Below are positions 30,660 to 40,161 of a DNA stretch of 42,526 bases, piece by piece. The stretch's first letter is position 1. The number at the start of each line of letters is the position of its first letter. A program made the position numbers and the translations under genes. Under the pieces are notes generated by a model. It was given only the letters and a program-made list of their open reading frames with translations, did not search any database and had not been told where the DNA came from. Origin of the DNA: Mycoemilia scoparia (lineage: Eukaryota > Kickxellomycota > Kickxellomycetes > Kickxellales > Kickxellaceae); the NCBI GenBank assembly GCA_027575805.1, contig JANBPU010000141.1, positions 1 through 42,526 on the forward strand. Direction: 5' to 3'.

Positions 30660-31960
30660 CAGATGGAGTTATAAAAGTCATAGGACTTTATTACTGATAT
30701 CCCTTGGTTTATTCCAAATTTTATTTTTATTCCTTACTTGCAGATATTGATATTTTTGACTTATCTCGGACGATTATTTCTTGTGACAAAAATAAATAGC
30801 CAAGAGTATCATCGATTATTCATAAAGAAATTCTATTTTTATTAACCGTGTTTTATGGCTTGATTTCAGCCACACATACGGGTACTTCTTGGCTCACTCA
30901 CGCTCACAAACACTTTCAATTGTGCTCGCTCTTTGGAAACGTGAGTTACTATTGCACTGCTTTTTCGTTGTTTTCAGCCACAGGCAAGTACTTTCTTTCC
31001 CTGACCGGCTGTTTATTGAATGAAGTAGATATTCCATGGCATCTAAACAGTAAACTCTACCATTTACATTTACAGGGCAAGTTCTAAAGAAGTTACAGAT
31101 ATATACTCTATTCTTCAAGATATTATCACTTGCATTGTATGCAGTTCCTCTTCACACCCTGCATTTATGCATGTATTGGTGGATTTTTTTGAAATTCTGT
31201 AGAAGTGTCCAAGAAGTCTTACCACCTTCCTTTTCCATGCCTAATCCCTCACCCCTCGCTCTCCGTTATCAACAAACTCAGTTGTTCTTTCAAGATCATC
31301 TATCTGGAAATGCTGGCAAAATAGTACAATTAAGCTTTCTTTTCAAGGCTTTCCTTTTTGTGAAAGATAGTTACTACTATTGAAAGTAGTGGTAATTTCA
31401 ACAAGAGTTGTAATTGGTTATTTTCGGGCATTTCTAACAATCAGTACTGCTGGTGTTGCTGCTGTCCATTATAGTTTATTCCAAGTGAGAAAAACAAAAA
31501 CAAGGACTATTCGTGTGACTTGTTCGGATTCTCTCACACCAACGGCTACAACAGCAATAACAACAATATCAGTATTGTGATACAATCTTTGCTTGCATTG
31601 TGCTACACGCTATTGGAGACACAGCCCCTTGTTTCAATTGTCTATTGGTGAATTCTTGCAAGAAATCGCTCCAAATACTTGTTTCTAAGGAAGAGGAAGA
31701 TAGATCGAATTTTAAATATAGGCAAGCAAGTAGGCTCGAAACAATAACAACAGCAACAACTTATTCGTGATCCAGAGATTTCAGGGATAATCGGTATTTT
31801 CTTGAGATATCGTCATACAAGGTCGAGAAGACATACTTCGGCAAGTATTTTCTGCTAACTTTCAGTGGGATTCAAGATCTTTCTTTTTATTACTTTCTCT
31901 CTCTCTGTGTGTGTGGGTGTGTGTGTTGGTATAAAGTATTTTGGAGCAAAGTGGTTTGTA
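30660..31960. other. Upstream region of the aminotransferase gene, no gene supported
   Basis: Small open frames at 30848-31580 show no domain. A GTGAGT...TTTTCAG pair at about 30942-30978 could be a tiny intron of an untranslated leader, without support from any frame. GT-rich tract at 31905-31926. Confidence 0.35.
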
Positions 31961-31962
31961 AT

Positions 31963-31970
31963 TATAAATA
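31963..31970 (+). promoter_or_regulatory. TATA box of the aminotransferase gene
   Basis: TATAAATA 195 bp upstream of the ATG at 32165, followed by a TC-rich leader. Confidence 0.5.
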
Positions 31971-32164
31971 GCCTTGACTTTGGATTTATCATGATTTTTT
32001 CATTTCTCTGAAAAATCTCCAGTATCTAGATACTTTTTTCTTCAATTTCCGGTTCTTAACACTGCTCTACTATTGCTGCTGTTGCTGTTGCTGAGACTAA
32101 ACTCCAAACTCTTTTATATATATTTAGATTTTCTAAAGTTCATCTCCTATTTGCTTTATCAAAG

Positions 32165-33100
32165 ATGTCTTTGTTGCCAGCTACCACCACTACTACTCTG
32201 GACAAAGAAAATACCGCTATAATAACTAATAATCATTCTCCTCCTCCATCCTCACCACCACCATCCAACAACAAAGACAACGTAGTTACATCGAGGCATT
32301 CTCACAAGTCCTCTGGAGATGCGATTGCAATGTCCAAAGATATTACCGATAACCACTATGGCATTTTTCCAAAGCATCAACACTCTCGAGTATTATCATC
32401 CGTGTCCTCAGTAACTGCTGCCTCGTCATGTGATGAAGAAGCCTCTTCGAGATTACCATCAGTAGGCAATAAAGAGCAACAGTCTGAATCCAAGTTCGTT
32501 AATCAATCTTCTTCATTTGGTACTGCCACTCCCACTGCTGCTGATACTACTACTACTACTACTGCCATCGCTATTGCTACTGGTGACAATGATGATGGGG
32601 ACTGGAAGGAAATCGAGCCTTCAACAACATCATATGAGATCGAGAACCCAATCCTGGAATTCATGGTTAAAGCCTTCAAAGCAGCAACCACCACCACCAC
32701 CACTACTACTACTCACCGAATTCATAATAACTCTATTAACAATGGAGATGATGGTCGATTGGTAAATTTGGCTATGGGTGATCCAACAGCACATGGGTTA
32801 AAAACCGGCTACGAGTCTCCAATATCAAAAGAAATTGCAAAAATCGTGAATAGTGCGGAATTTAATGGTTATAATCAATCCACTGGAGTTGCTAATACTA
32901 GAGAATATATAGCCAGCCTATATGACCTTAGCAAGAGCCATCACAACCAAGGTGATGATGATGATGATGATGATGAGGGGGTTGTGAATGATGTTAGTAG
33001 TGGTTGTTATAAACCTACCAAAGATGATGTTATAATGACTAGTGGAGTAAGTGGAGGTCTTGTAATGTTGTTTTCCGCACTCTGTAACAAAGCAGCAGCA

Positions 33101-33131
<31 letters not shown>

Positions 33132-34213
33132 ATACTGTGGTTGGTGGTGGTGCTGGTGCTGGTGATAATAATAAATTGAGAGAAGATATTATTCTGATTC
33201 CCAGGCCTGGATTTTCGTACGAAACCATCGCAACCTCATGTGGGATCAAAACCATATACTACGATCTGGATCTTGACAATAACGGGCAAGTCAATATCGA
33301 GTATCTTCGCAACCATATCCGCGAGATCAAGTATTATCAGAATTGCAATATTCGTGGAATCTTGATCAATAATCCGTCGAACCCACTGGGCACAAATTTT
33401 TCGAAATCTCATATCTGCGATTTGGTGCATGTGTGTCAAGATTTTAAGATTCCGATTATATGTGATCAGATTTATGAACGTGTTTGTTATTCTCTCCACG
33501 ATAACAATCACCAAGAAGAAGAAGAAGAAGAAGAAGAAGAGGAGGAGAAATTTGTATCGGTACATGAAATAGGAGTTAATTATCCCAAAGTACCAATCTT
33601 TATTTTGAGCGGAATATCTAAGCTCCAAATGCTTCCAGGTTCCAGAATAGGCTGGATAGTTTTATGGGATCCACAAAATCTGCTGGGTAAGGTTCGAAAG
33701 TCTTTGCTTAGTTGGTCGACTATTCTTAATGGGCCGAACGTTCAGTACCAAGCCGCTGTTCCACAAATCCTTGAGATTACAAAGACGCCTGGGTATATAC
33801 ACTCGGTTATTGAACCACTGGTGGAAAATGTGCAGTATTTGGTTGAAAGGATTGGAAGGATTCGGGGGTTGGATACTCCGATTGTGCCCAATGGCGCGGT
33901 TTATTTGTATGTCAGGGTTGATCTTGATCAATTCCATCGTAGTGGCTGTTGTGGTCAAGGTGATGATGATGATGGTGATGGTTGGAATGGGGAGTTGAAA
34001 TCAGATAAAGATTTCTGTTTGGAATTTGCCAAGTTGTTTAAAACTTTGGTTGTTCCTGGTTCTTGCTTTGGTGGCAACAGTTGTGGTGAAAAAGAAAGTG
34101 GTCGAGGATCGGCCGGAAATTTCGTTTATTTCAGGTTGTTTACTTTTTGTCCTAAAGATGTGTTGATTGTTGCTATGGATAGGCTGGAAAGGTTTTGTAG
34201 GCTTTATTATTAG
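32165..34213 (+). CDS. PLP-dependent aminotransferase, tyrosine-aminotransferase type
   Basis: 682 aa, intronless. From about residue 160 it follows the fold-type I aminotransferase pattern of tyrosine aminotransferase: NPILEFM (161), MGDPTAHG (204), FNGYNQSTG (233), DVIMTSGVSGGL (288), IPRPGFSYETIA (345), NNPSNPLGT with Asn406, CDQIYE with PLP-contact Asp434 and Tyr437, SGISKLQMLPGSRIGW with catalytic Lys486 and Arg494, and substrate-carboxylate Arg657 in NFVYFRLF. All catalytic residues are present, so it should transfer the amino group of an aromatic or similar amino acid to 2-oxoglutarate. Oddities: about 150 residues of low-complexity N-terminus (family proteins start near the NPI block) and in-domain homopolymers of Thr (174-183, 313-322), Asp (264-270) and Glu (451-461) from trinucleotide repeats. 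Length is well above the usual 420-460. Substrate preference is not visible. Confidence 0.9.
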
Positions 34214-34357
34214 ATAGTTTTTTTAAGTCATTTTTGTTTATTTTTTATTATTGGTAAATTGCAGTTTTGAGTGCAGATATTGTTTTATTAAAATAGTGAT
34301 TTTATTATTAAAAAACACTTTTGTAATGACCAAAATTGGCTGTTTTTTGTGCTATAT

Positions 34358-35404
34358 TTAGTAAAATACTGTATATGATGTAGCGGTCTGAGGTGGCTGT
34401 TTAGCAGGAACGGGAGTCGGTGGTACAAAAGAAGGAGATGGAGTATAAGATGGGAGTTTAGGAGGTATTGAGGGAGTAACAGGAAGAGGAGAAACAGGAT
34501 CACGAGCAGGGTAAGGAGCTGTTGGCGGTAGTGGTGGTGGTGATGATGATGACTGTTGTGGTTGTTGTTGTGGTTGAGAAACTGCAGCGGCGGCGGCGGC
34601 AGCAGCAGCAGCAGCAAGGGTTTTAACACTATTATTGAAAACCGAATATCCCGTATTTATAGATCCACTACCACCAACATCTGTTGTTGCACATTTGGAA
34701 TTTCTGTTACCGCCGCCATATATATTGCGATTAGGATTACTATTGTCCGGGCTGACCGTAATGATAGGCCGTTGCTTAAACAACTCAAGCCCAGTGTTAT
34801 AATTACCTTTGAATTCCGGAATAACAACTCCTCCGCCCAGAGTTGGATGATTGACAACCAACAATTCAGGGCCAGTAAGCCAATTGCCATGTCCTCCCTG
34901 GATTAGAATATCAACACATCCCATGTAATATTCACGGGCCCCAATAGCATTGACCCAAGTCCAGGCCAAAGTGGCATACCCGGTTGGCAATTCTTCAGGA
35001 AGTTCAATATCATAGTTGTAGACCGAAACAAAGTCATCATTTGATGGGGCGCGTTTGAAGCAGTATTTAAGTTTGTCTTCAATTACAACGAATTTCTTAT
35101 TGTCGTAGCTGATGGCAAATTGGCAGTGACCGCCGCCTTTTGCTAGCCCGTTGCGAGTGAATTGGAGATTTAGGTATTCTCCAGCTTGGATTATTAGGGA
35201 GGGTGTTCCTCGAGTTGTGTTGTGGCAAAGTGGTTGGGCTATTATTCCGCCTGGTGGGGATCCAGGCTGGGGAATTGAGCCGATGGGAGTTCTGAATTGG
35301 TTGCTGGGCCGTGGCATTGGACTGACTATGGCCATGTTTCCCAATGAAACGGTGGACATTAGTAAAATTGTAGTGGCAAAGAATGAAACTAGAGAGATCT
35401 TCAT
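34358..35404 (-). CDS. Secreted LPMO-like protein lacking the usual copper-brace His
   Basis: 348 aa from the ATG at 35404. The frame is open for 28 more codons upstream without ATG, and a TATA box at 35491-35498 puts the transcript start after that point. A signal peptide (MKISLVSFFATTILLMSTVSLG) is followed by NMAIVSPMPRPSN. The next block KGGGHCQFAISYDN, then LPTGYATLAWTWVNAIGAREYYMGCVDI, resembles AA11-like/LPMO-type proteins of Mucoromycota, which begin mature with His. Here the first mature residue is Asn (AAC, one base from CAC), and the position before GGGHC is Lys where I recall His in relatives. The C-terminal third is a low-complexity tail: 11 Ala, Gln-rich, then Pro/Ser-rich. If the family reading is right it belongs outside the cell or in the wall; copper-dependent oxidation of chitin looks unlikely without the brace, so a binding or structural role is the inference. 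Confidence 0.7.
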   Translation of the reverse strand: MKISLVSFFATTILLMSTVSLGNMAIVSPMPRPSNQFRTPIGSIPQPGSPPGGIIAQPLCHNTTRGTPSLIIQAGEYLNLQFTRNGLAKGGGHCQFAISYDNKKFVVIEDKLKYCFKRAPSNDDFVSVYNYDIELPEELPTGYATLAWTWVNAIGAREYYMGCVDILIQGGHGNWLTGPELLVVNHPTLGGGVVIPEFKGNYNTGLELFKQRPIITVSPDNSNPNRNIYGGGNRNSKCATTDVGGSGSINTGYSVFNNSVKTLAAAAAAAAAAAVSQPQQQPQQSSSSPPPLPPTAPYPARDPVSPLPVTPSIPPKLPSYTPSPSFVPPTPVPAKQPPQTATSYTVFY

Positions 35405-35490
35405 GTTTTGTGGTTGTGGTGGTGGTGGTGGTGGTGGGTGGGAGGATGTTGTTGTATTTGAATTGCATTTTAAAGTGGATGCTGTCAAGA

Positions 35491-35498
35491 TATTTATA
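35491..35498 (-). promoter_or_regulatory. TATA box of the LPMO-like gene
   Basis: Minus-strand TATAAATA, 87 bp before the ATG at 35404; it supports that start. Confidence 0.5.
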
Positions 35499-35860
35499 TG
35501 TCTATTTTGTATTGTTCTCTGAATATAAAGTTATTAAGATCATGGTCGAAGCCAGAGTTGTAACTCTCCCTTTCCATTTCTTTGCTGGACAAGCCTTTGT
35601 TACGGTAATTCTAGCAGATACGTGGCATTATAACAATGTGACTTTTGTCAAATTCAAATTTATTAGCCGAAACCAAAGTACAAAATGACAGCTGAAGTCA
35701 GATTAAAGTCGATAGGGAAATGTATGGCATTCTTTGACTGAATCAGAGAGATCCATTTGATAATTTGAGTTTGAAAGAAACACTTGAGATGCGATTTGCT
35801 TTGCAAATATCTAATGAAATTGAAATGGAGTGAGAGAAAAAAAAGGTATTTGACTCAAAT

Positions 35861-35877
35861 ATATGGGTAATAATTTA
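35861..35877 (+). repeat. Solitary MITE terminus
   Basis: ATATGGGTAATAATTTA matches the outer end of the MITE family; the rest of the element is absent. It lies 77 bp beyond the 3' end of the MOSC gene. Confidence 0.45.
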
Positions 35878-35953
35878 GATTTCAAAAAATACCATTAGAA
35901 TAGACTTTCAGCCTTATTTTTTTTGTATACTACATATACATCAAACAATATTT

Positions 35954-37135
35954 TTAATTTAATTGTTGGTTTCTTCCTGGTATTTTTTGGATAACTTTGA
36001 CCACATCGCCAACCGACACAAGATCTCCCATAGTAAGCGCAGTACAGTTTATACCAAAAACTACCATACCGGGATATTCAGAGTTAGTACAACGGAAACT
36101 CCTCATTGTTCTCAGAGGTTCTCTATTTTTACTCATTACGCCGGCAGACCGGATAACATTTGGGATGTTGCATCTTGTTCGACTGTTGTTTACATAAAAT
36201 TCAACATCTCTGAATGAATTTGAATCACCACCACCATCATCATCATTATCATCATTATTATTATCACTATTAGATTTGGCTTTAGTGTTAGTGCGGATAC
36301 TGAACTTTACCCAATCTTCTTCATCATACGGTGGGATACTATTCTGACTAATACCAGGAGATTCGATAATAATGTTTGGTCTAAATGTCATGTGATCAAC
36401 CTTATCAAAATCCAAAGATCCCCGTGGTTGTGGAAGTTTAGAATTGAGGTCATCGATTGAACTTTGGGTGGCTATTAAAAAGGGATAGCCATCCGCAAAG
36501 GCAGTTTGGACAGTCCTAATAAGCTGTACCCCACCGTCTCCTTCATCGTTGGTTTTGGTGGTGTACATTTCAGCAGGTGGAAGTCGCTTTTGTATCCGTC
36601 TAATAGTATTCGGGTCTTTGACTATAAGTCTACACGGTTTACCAATAATTTCAGAAAACCATTTAGCTGCTTCTGGGCCACAATCGTATCCGCGGACCTG
36701 TCGTTCCCAAACAATAACATCCAAGTAGACAGGTTTTCCGTCCTCGGTTGTTCTGGTGGCTGGAGTTCCGTAGGGATTTTCTTGGGTTGGCGGGATTATT
36801 GAAGGTTTTAGAGGTAGCCTCAATGTAGATTGGGAACTTGATTCGGTAGTTGAGAGTTCCAGATAACCTTCAGCCAAATTGAGAGATTGTTTGATTAGAG
36901 CCATTTTTGGGGCGTTTCTTTGGGATACGAAGTTTAGATTTTCGTCAACTACCATCCATGTACGATCATATTCGAAGCCGGTTTCGGTGATTCTGGCGGA
37001 ATTTACTTTTATACCTGCGCATGATTTTACGGGATAAATGTATAGGGCTGAAACCCTGGGTGGCTCATGAGTAATGATTCCTGAGGTTGTGGGGTTTTCG
37101 TTGTGTTCAGGGTTTGTTCCAACTGCGTTTCCCAT
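35954..37135 (-). CDS. MOSC-domain molybdenum-cofactor protein (mARC-like)
   Basis: 393 aa from ATG at 37135; the frame is open further but without ATG. The N-terminal MOSC-N barrel starts with VSALYIYPVKSCAGIKV and YDRTWMVVD. The MOSC domain follows with FRPNIII, and TRCNIPNV with the Mo-coordinating Cys (residue 322 from this start), then GVMSKNREPLRTMRSFR and VFGINC. mARC enzymes reduce N-hydroxylated substrates with electrons from cytochrome b5 and b5 reductase. The protein begins MGNAVG, which fits the N-myristoylation consensus, and has no obvious mitochondrial presequence or membrane anchor. An Asn/Asp/Gly-rich insertion (about 288-307 from this start) lies in the MOSC domain. Closest named relative is MTARC1/2; fungal substrate unknown. 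Confidence 0.88.
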   Translation of the reverse strand: MGNAVGTNPEHNENPTTSGIITHEPPRVSALYIYPVKSCAGIKVNSARITETGFEYDRTWMVVDENLNFVSQRNAPKMALIKQSLNLAEGYLELSTTESSSQSTLRLPLKPSIIPPTQENPYGTPATRTTEDGKPVYLDVIVWERQVRGYDCGPEAAKWFSEIIGKPCRLIVKDPNTIRRIQKRLPPAEMYTTKTNDEGDGGVQLIRTVQTAFADGYPFLIATQSSIDDLNSKLPQPRGSLDFDKVDHMTFRPNIIIESPGISQNSIPPYDEEDWVKFSIRTNTKAKSNSDNNNDDNDDDGGGDSNSFRDVEFYVNNSRTRCNIPNVIRSAGVMSKNREPLRTMRSFRCTNSEYPGMVVFGINCTALTMGDLVSVGDVVKVIQKIPGRNQQLN

Positions 37136-37748
37136 ATCGGGTGAATGATAAATATCGTTATGATATAATCGAAAAGATGGTGTAAGGTAAATGAAGTTAG
37201 TGAAAGAGGGAGAGAAAGATAAAAAGAAGAAGTAGGGTAAATCAAAACAATAATTACAACTCAAAGTGACTGCTTAATTGCTAAAGATTTCAGACAAAGA
37301 TTTAGTTATTTTGTGATTGAAAGATTACTATGATTGGTTTTTATTGGTATAATTATTAAAGACTGATAGGAAAGACCCCGTCTGTCCCACAATTAATGTT
37401 GAGTTCTTTATCAGTTTGATATCGAGCAGACCAGATCAGAGTAGAGTTGAGCGATCATGAAAAAGAAAAACAGGTTTATTTACCACATATTTCTTGTAAA
37501 GAGGTGTGCACTCTTATCGCCATACAGATAAGTTGGACATCATCATCCAATAAGTAAGCATCAACGTGCTAGCCCTTTAATTGCCTGAAAATTCATCTTT
37601 TGGTGGGAAGATAATTTTGAACCATAGATTATTAATAATAATCGGCTTGAAATAAAATAAAATAAAATACAGATAATAATATTTTTAATAAAAGGGTATC
37701 TTGGGGAAGCAATAAATGCAATTATAAATTCAATATCATCGTCTTATA

Positions 37749-37863
37749 TGGGCAATAATTTATGAAGGGTGAATTTTGGTGGCCAATGATTATAGGGGCA
37801 ATCACAGCCAAATGGATGTCCAGTTGTACTAGTAAACTTTCACCCTTCAAAAATTATTGCCCA
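37749..37863 (-). mobile_element. MITE copy 7 (115 bp, reverse orientation)
   Basis: The best preserved copy: TGGGCAATAATTTATGAAGG start and TTCAAAAATTATTGCCCA end, TA on both sides (37747-37748, 37864-37865). Confidence 0.92.
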
Positions 37864-38352
37864 TATCAGGTATTGTGTTAATTTATGTTTTATAATCAAA
37901 GTATATTTACACAACAATAAAACTGAAGCAATGCATACACTAGCAACTACGAACAACGCAAGAATTAGACTAAAGCACGCAATACTTTGAAACAAGAAAG
38001 CTTGGCCAAAAAAACAGGTCAAGAAAGAGTCACATATACATTGATAACCGATGGGGTACTCTTTGCAGATATAACATTTGCAAACCTTTGTGTGCGTGTG
38101 TGGAGAATTTGTTTGTATTTGGCTTTTCTCCTTGTGTTTCAGTATGGTTACAAAAATGGAAGTAGTGTGCATTAATAAAAGTGTCTCACAGACATGATGA
38201 TTGTTGTTTGTATGATGTATGACTGCGCGTAGTGGGGCAGTGATAGTTGCAACCAGCATAAAGTGAAGGAAGAAGAGTACCTTCACCGAGTTGGTTGGGC
38301 TAGTAAAACGCATATACCCTTTTGGAACAAAGGAAGCCACAGGCATATACAA
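37840..38352 (-). CDS. Hydrophobic, Cys-rich ORF, unrecognised
   Basis: An open 170-codon frame with two hydrophobic stretches (VLFFLHFMLVATITAPL and a longer one near the end) and a CKCYICKEYPIGYQCICDS segment. Its last codons and stop lie in the inverted terminus of MITE copy 7 (ending IWAIIFEG). No promoter or homology is visible; this may be chance in low-complexity DNA. Confidence 0.2.
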   Translation of the reverse strand: MYMPVASFVPKGYMRFTSPTNSVKVLFFLHFMLVATITAPLRAVIHHTNNNHHVCETLLLMHTTSIFVTILKHKEKSQIQTNSPHTHTKVCKCYICKEYPIGYQCICDSFLTCFFGQAFLFQSIACFSLILALFVVASVCIASVLLLCKYTLIIKHKLTQYLIWAIIFEG

Positions 38353-38500
38353 TCAAAAATGCGTACATTCCATAGGCGGTTGGTTGGTTGGTTTAGTCCA
38401 AAACATTCAATGCATCATCGCGCTGATGTGCATTCATTCAGCTGGTAAGTCAGTTGCCTGTTGATTAGTAGGTGAAAAGGAGGGGCCTTGCAAAATTGAG

Positions 38501-38545
38501 CAGAGGAAAGAGAGAGAGAGAAAGAGAAAGAGAAAGAAGGGGGGG
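38501..38545. repeat. AG-rich simple repeat
   Basis: A run of GAGAGA/GAAAGA units followed by a G tract. Confidence 0.8.
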
Positions 38546-38727
38546 GTGGATCAGGTGAATGCATTACTAATCGTAATAGTGGTGTAATTTGGGCGTTAGT
38601 GCTTTGGTAATATGACTGGCTCACGGATATATTATTTGTTGGTTGTAGTTGTGCAAACCAAATTAATTTTTGTCTATCTTGGCATATGACTATGATGATG
38701 AAGACGTTAGAAAATCGTGGGGAAATA

Positions 38728-38836
38728 TAAGTGGCTTATTTTGAAGGGAAGTGGTGGCTATTTGTCAATAAGCTGTGGTCACCCCCGTCTATAATGATTG
38801 ACCACCAAAAAGCGCCCTTCAAACATTGTGATCTAT
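38728..38836 (+). mobile_element. MITE copy 8 (strongly diverged)
   Basis: TTATTTTGAAGGGAAGTGG near the start, CGTCTATAATGATTGACCAC inside and GCGCCCTTCAAACATTGTG at the end follow the family order. Closest to copy 6. Confidence 0.55.
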
Positions 38837-38839
38837 GTA

Positions 38840-39390
38840 TGCTGCAATTAGAGCCATTTTAACCAACCAGTAAAGAGATGAAAGTCCTAATTCTGGCGGT
38901 GATGCAGCTGACCTGAGTATTTGTGCGTAGATGTATTTTTGAGGCAGTCCAATGACCAGGACAGCATGCTGAACTTTGCAAGGGCTGATTGGTTGGGATT
39001 AGACGAAGCAGTGGTGAAGTCTGACACACACACACACGCAAATATGAAAAAATAGGGAAGCAGGGAGGGGTCAAGAGAGATGAGGACGGACCAGAGGAGG
39101 AGCGTGGGATGGTTTCAAGTGATTATTAGAGACAGTGTGGGAGGTCAAATAGCCGTAGAATAATCTCTGTTGCAGTTGACTGGCCATATGCCAGTAGCAG
39201 TGCACTGGCTTTGTTACTATTTTTGTTGTGGTCTTCATTATTGGTGATAAATCAGAATGATGCCAATGCTTTCCAGCTTTGGATCTTTTGAATCTTCTGC
39301 CCAACGCATATAATCAATGCACCAAACAAAGAGAACTAGATTGTTAGTCAGTGTGTCTTATTGATGCTACTACTGAATCAATCTCCCCAC
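38840..39390. other. Intergenic, no gene supported
   Basis: Minus frames at 38859-39304 show no domain. CACACA stretch near 39023-39036. Confidence 0.45.
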
Positions 39391-39396
39391 AAATAG

Positions 39397-39404
39397 TATA
39401 AAAG
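39397..39404 (+). promoter_or_regulatory. TATA box of the ZIP transporter gene
   Basis: TATAAAAG followed about 30 bp later by a TC-rich stretch; the start codon lies 760 bp downstream, so a long or spliced leader is implied. Confidence 0.5.
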
Positions 39405-39680
39405 GGTCACCTGTAGGGTACTTTGCATTCTGTCTATCTTTTCTCTGCTTCGTTTCAATTTATTTTTCGACCTCCTCACTCCCATCATTTTTATTTTTCA
39501 TATACGCTTCCTACCTCTCTGTGTGTTCGAAGGCAGTTTTTATGGTTTGATTTCAAACGTAACTTTCGGGGTTTTAAAGGGCACAGATCTCCACTTTCCT
39601 TTTCTATATCTCTCTGTGTGTGTACCACTGTGTTCACTATTGCCTGTGTTTCTATCTGGCCTTTTTTCTTGGCAATCGTA

Positions 39681-40088
39681 GTAAGTCTCTGTTTGCTGAC
39701 GATCTTGTCCATTTATACTTCATCTTTCTCATATCTCTCTTCCCTCTCTGGTTGCGTGTGTGACTGGGTATCCAACTTTCTTTTGTCTACTACCACTATT
39801 ACCAGTTGCTAGGCTCTCGTTGGCTTTTGCATAGCCTATTTTCCTATACTTTCTTTCCCATCCCTAGTGTCTTATATCAGCCTGTTGTTCTTGTGTAGGA
39901 TTGACATTTGTGCTTCTGCTGCTGCTACCACTACTACTGGCCAGCATATAGTCTATTCATTTGTTCCCTCTCTGTCTCCTAAAATCCAATTCTCCTGACT
40001 CACCCTTTTCTTTTCCCATTATATATATCTCTACTTCTCTTTATATTTAATCTCGATTTGACCTTTTTTGTGTTTGTGTGACTATCAG
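39681..40088 (+). other. Possible 5' UTR intron of the ZIP gene
   Basis: GTAAGT at 39681 and a pyrimidine-rich 3' end with TATCAG at 40088 would remove 408 nt of the leader. The 129-codon frame over this region (39423-39812) is Phe/Ser/Leu-rich, as CT-rich DNA gives by chance, so I do not call it a gene. Confidence 0.35.
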
Positions 40089-40161
40089 TTGTTGTGTGAA
40101 CGCACACAAACTTATATACGCTCATAGATAAACATAAGTGCCCCCTAAAACGACAACACCA

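Noticed and set aside
39423..39812. 129-codon Phe/Ser-rich frame after a TATA box
   Set aside because: It lies in the CT-rich leader of the ZIP gene and crosses a likely leader intron donor; the residues are what TC-rich DNA encodes by chance.
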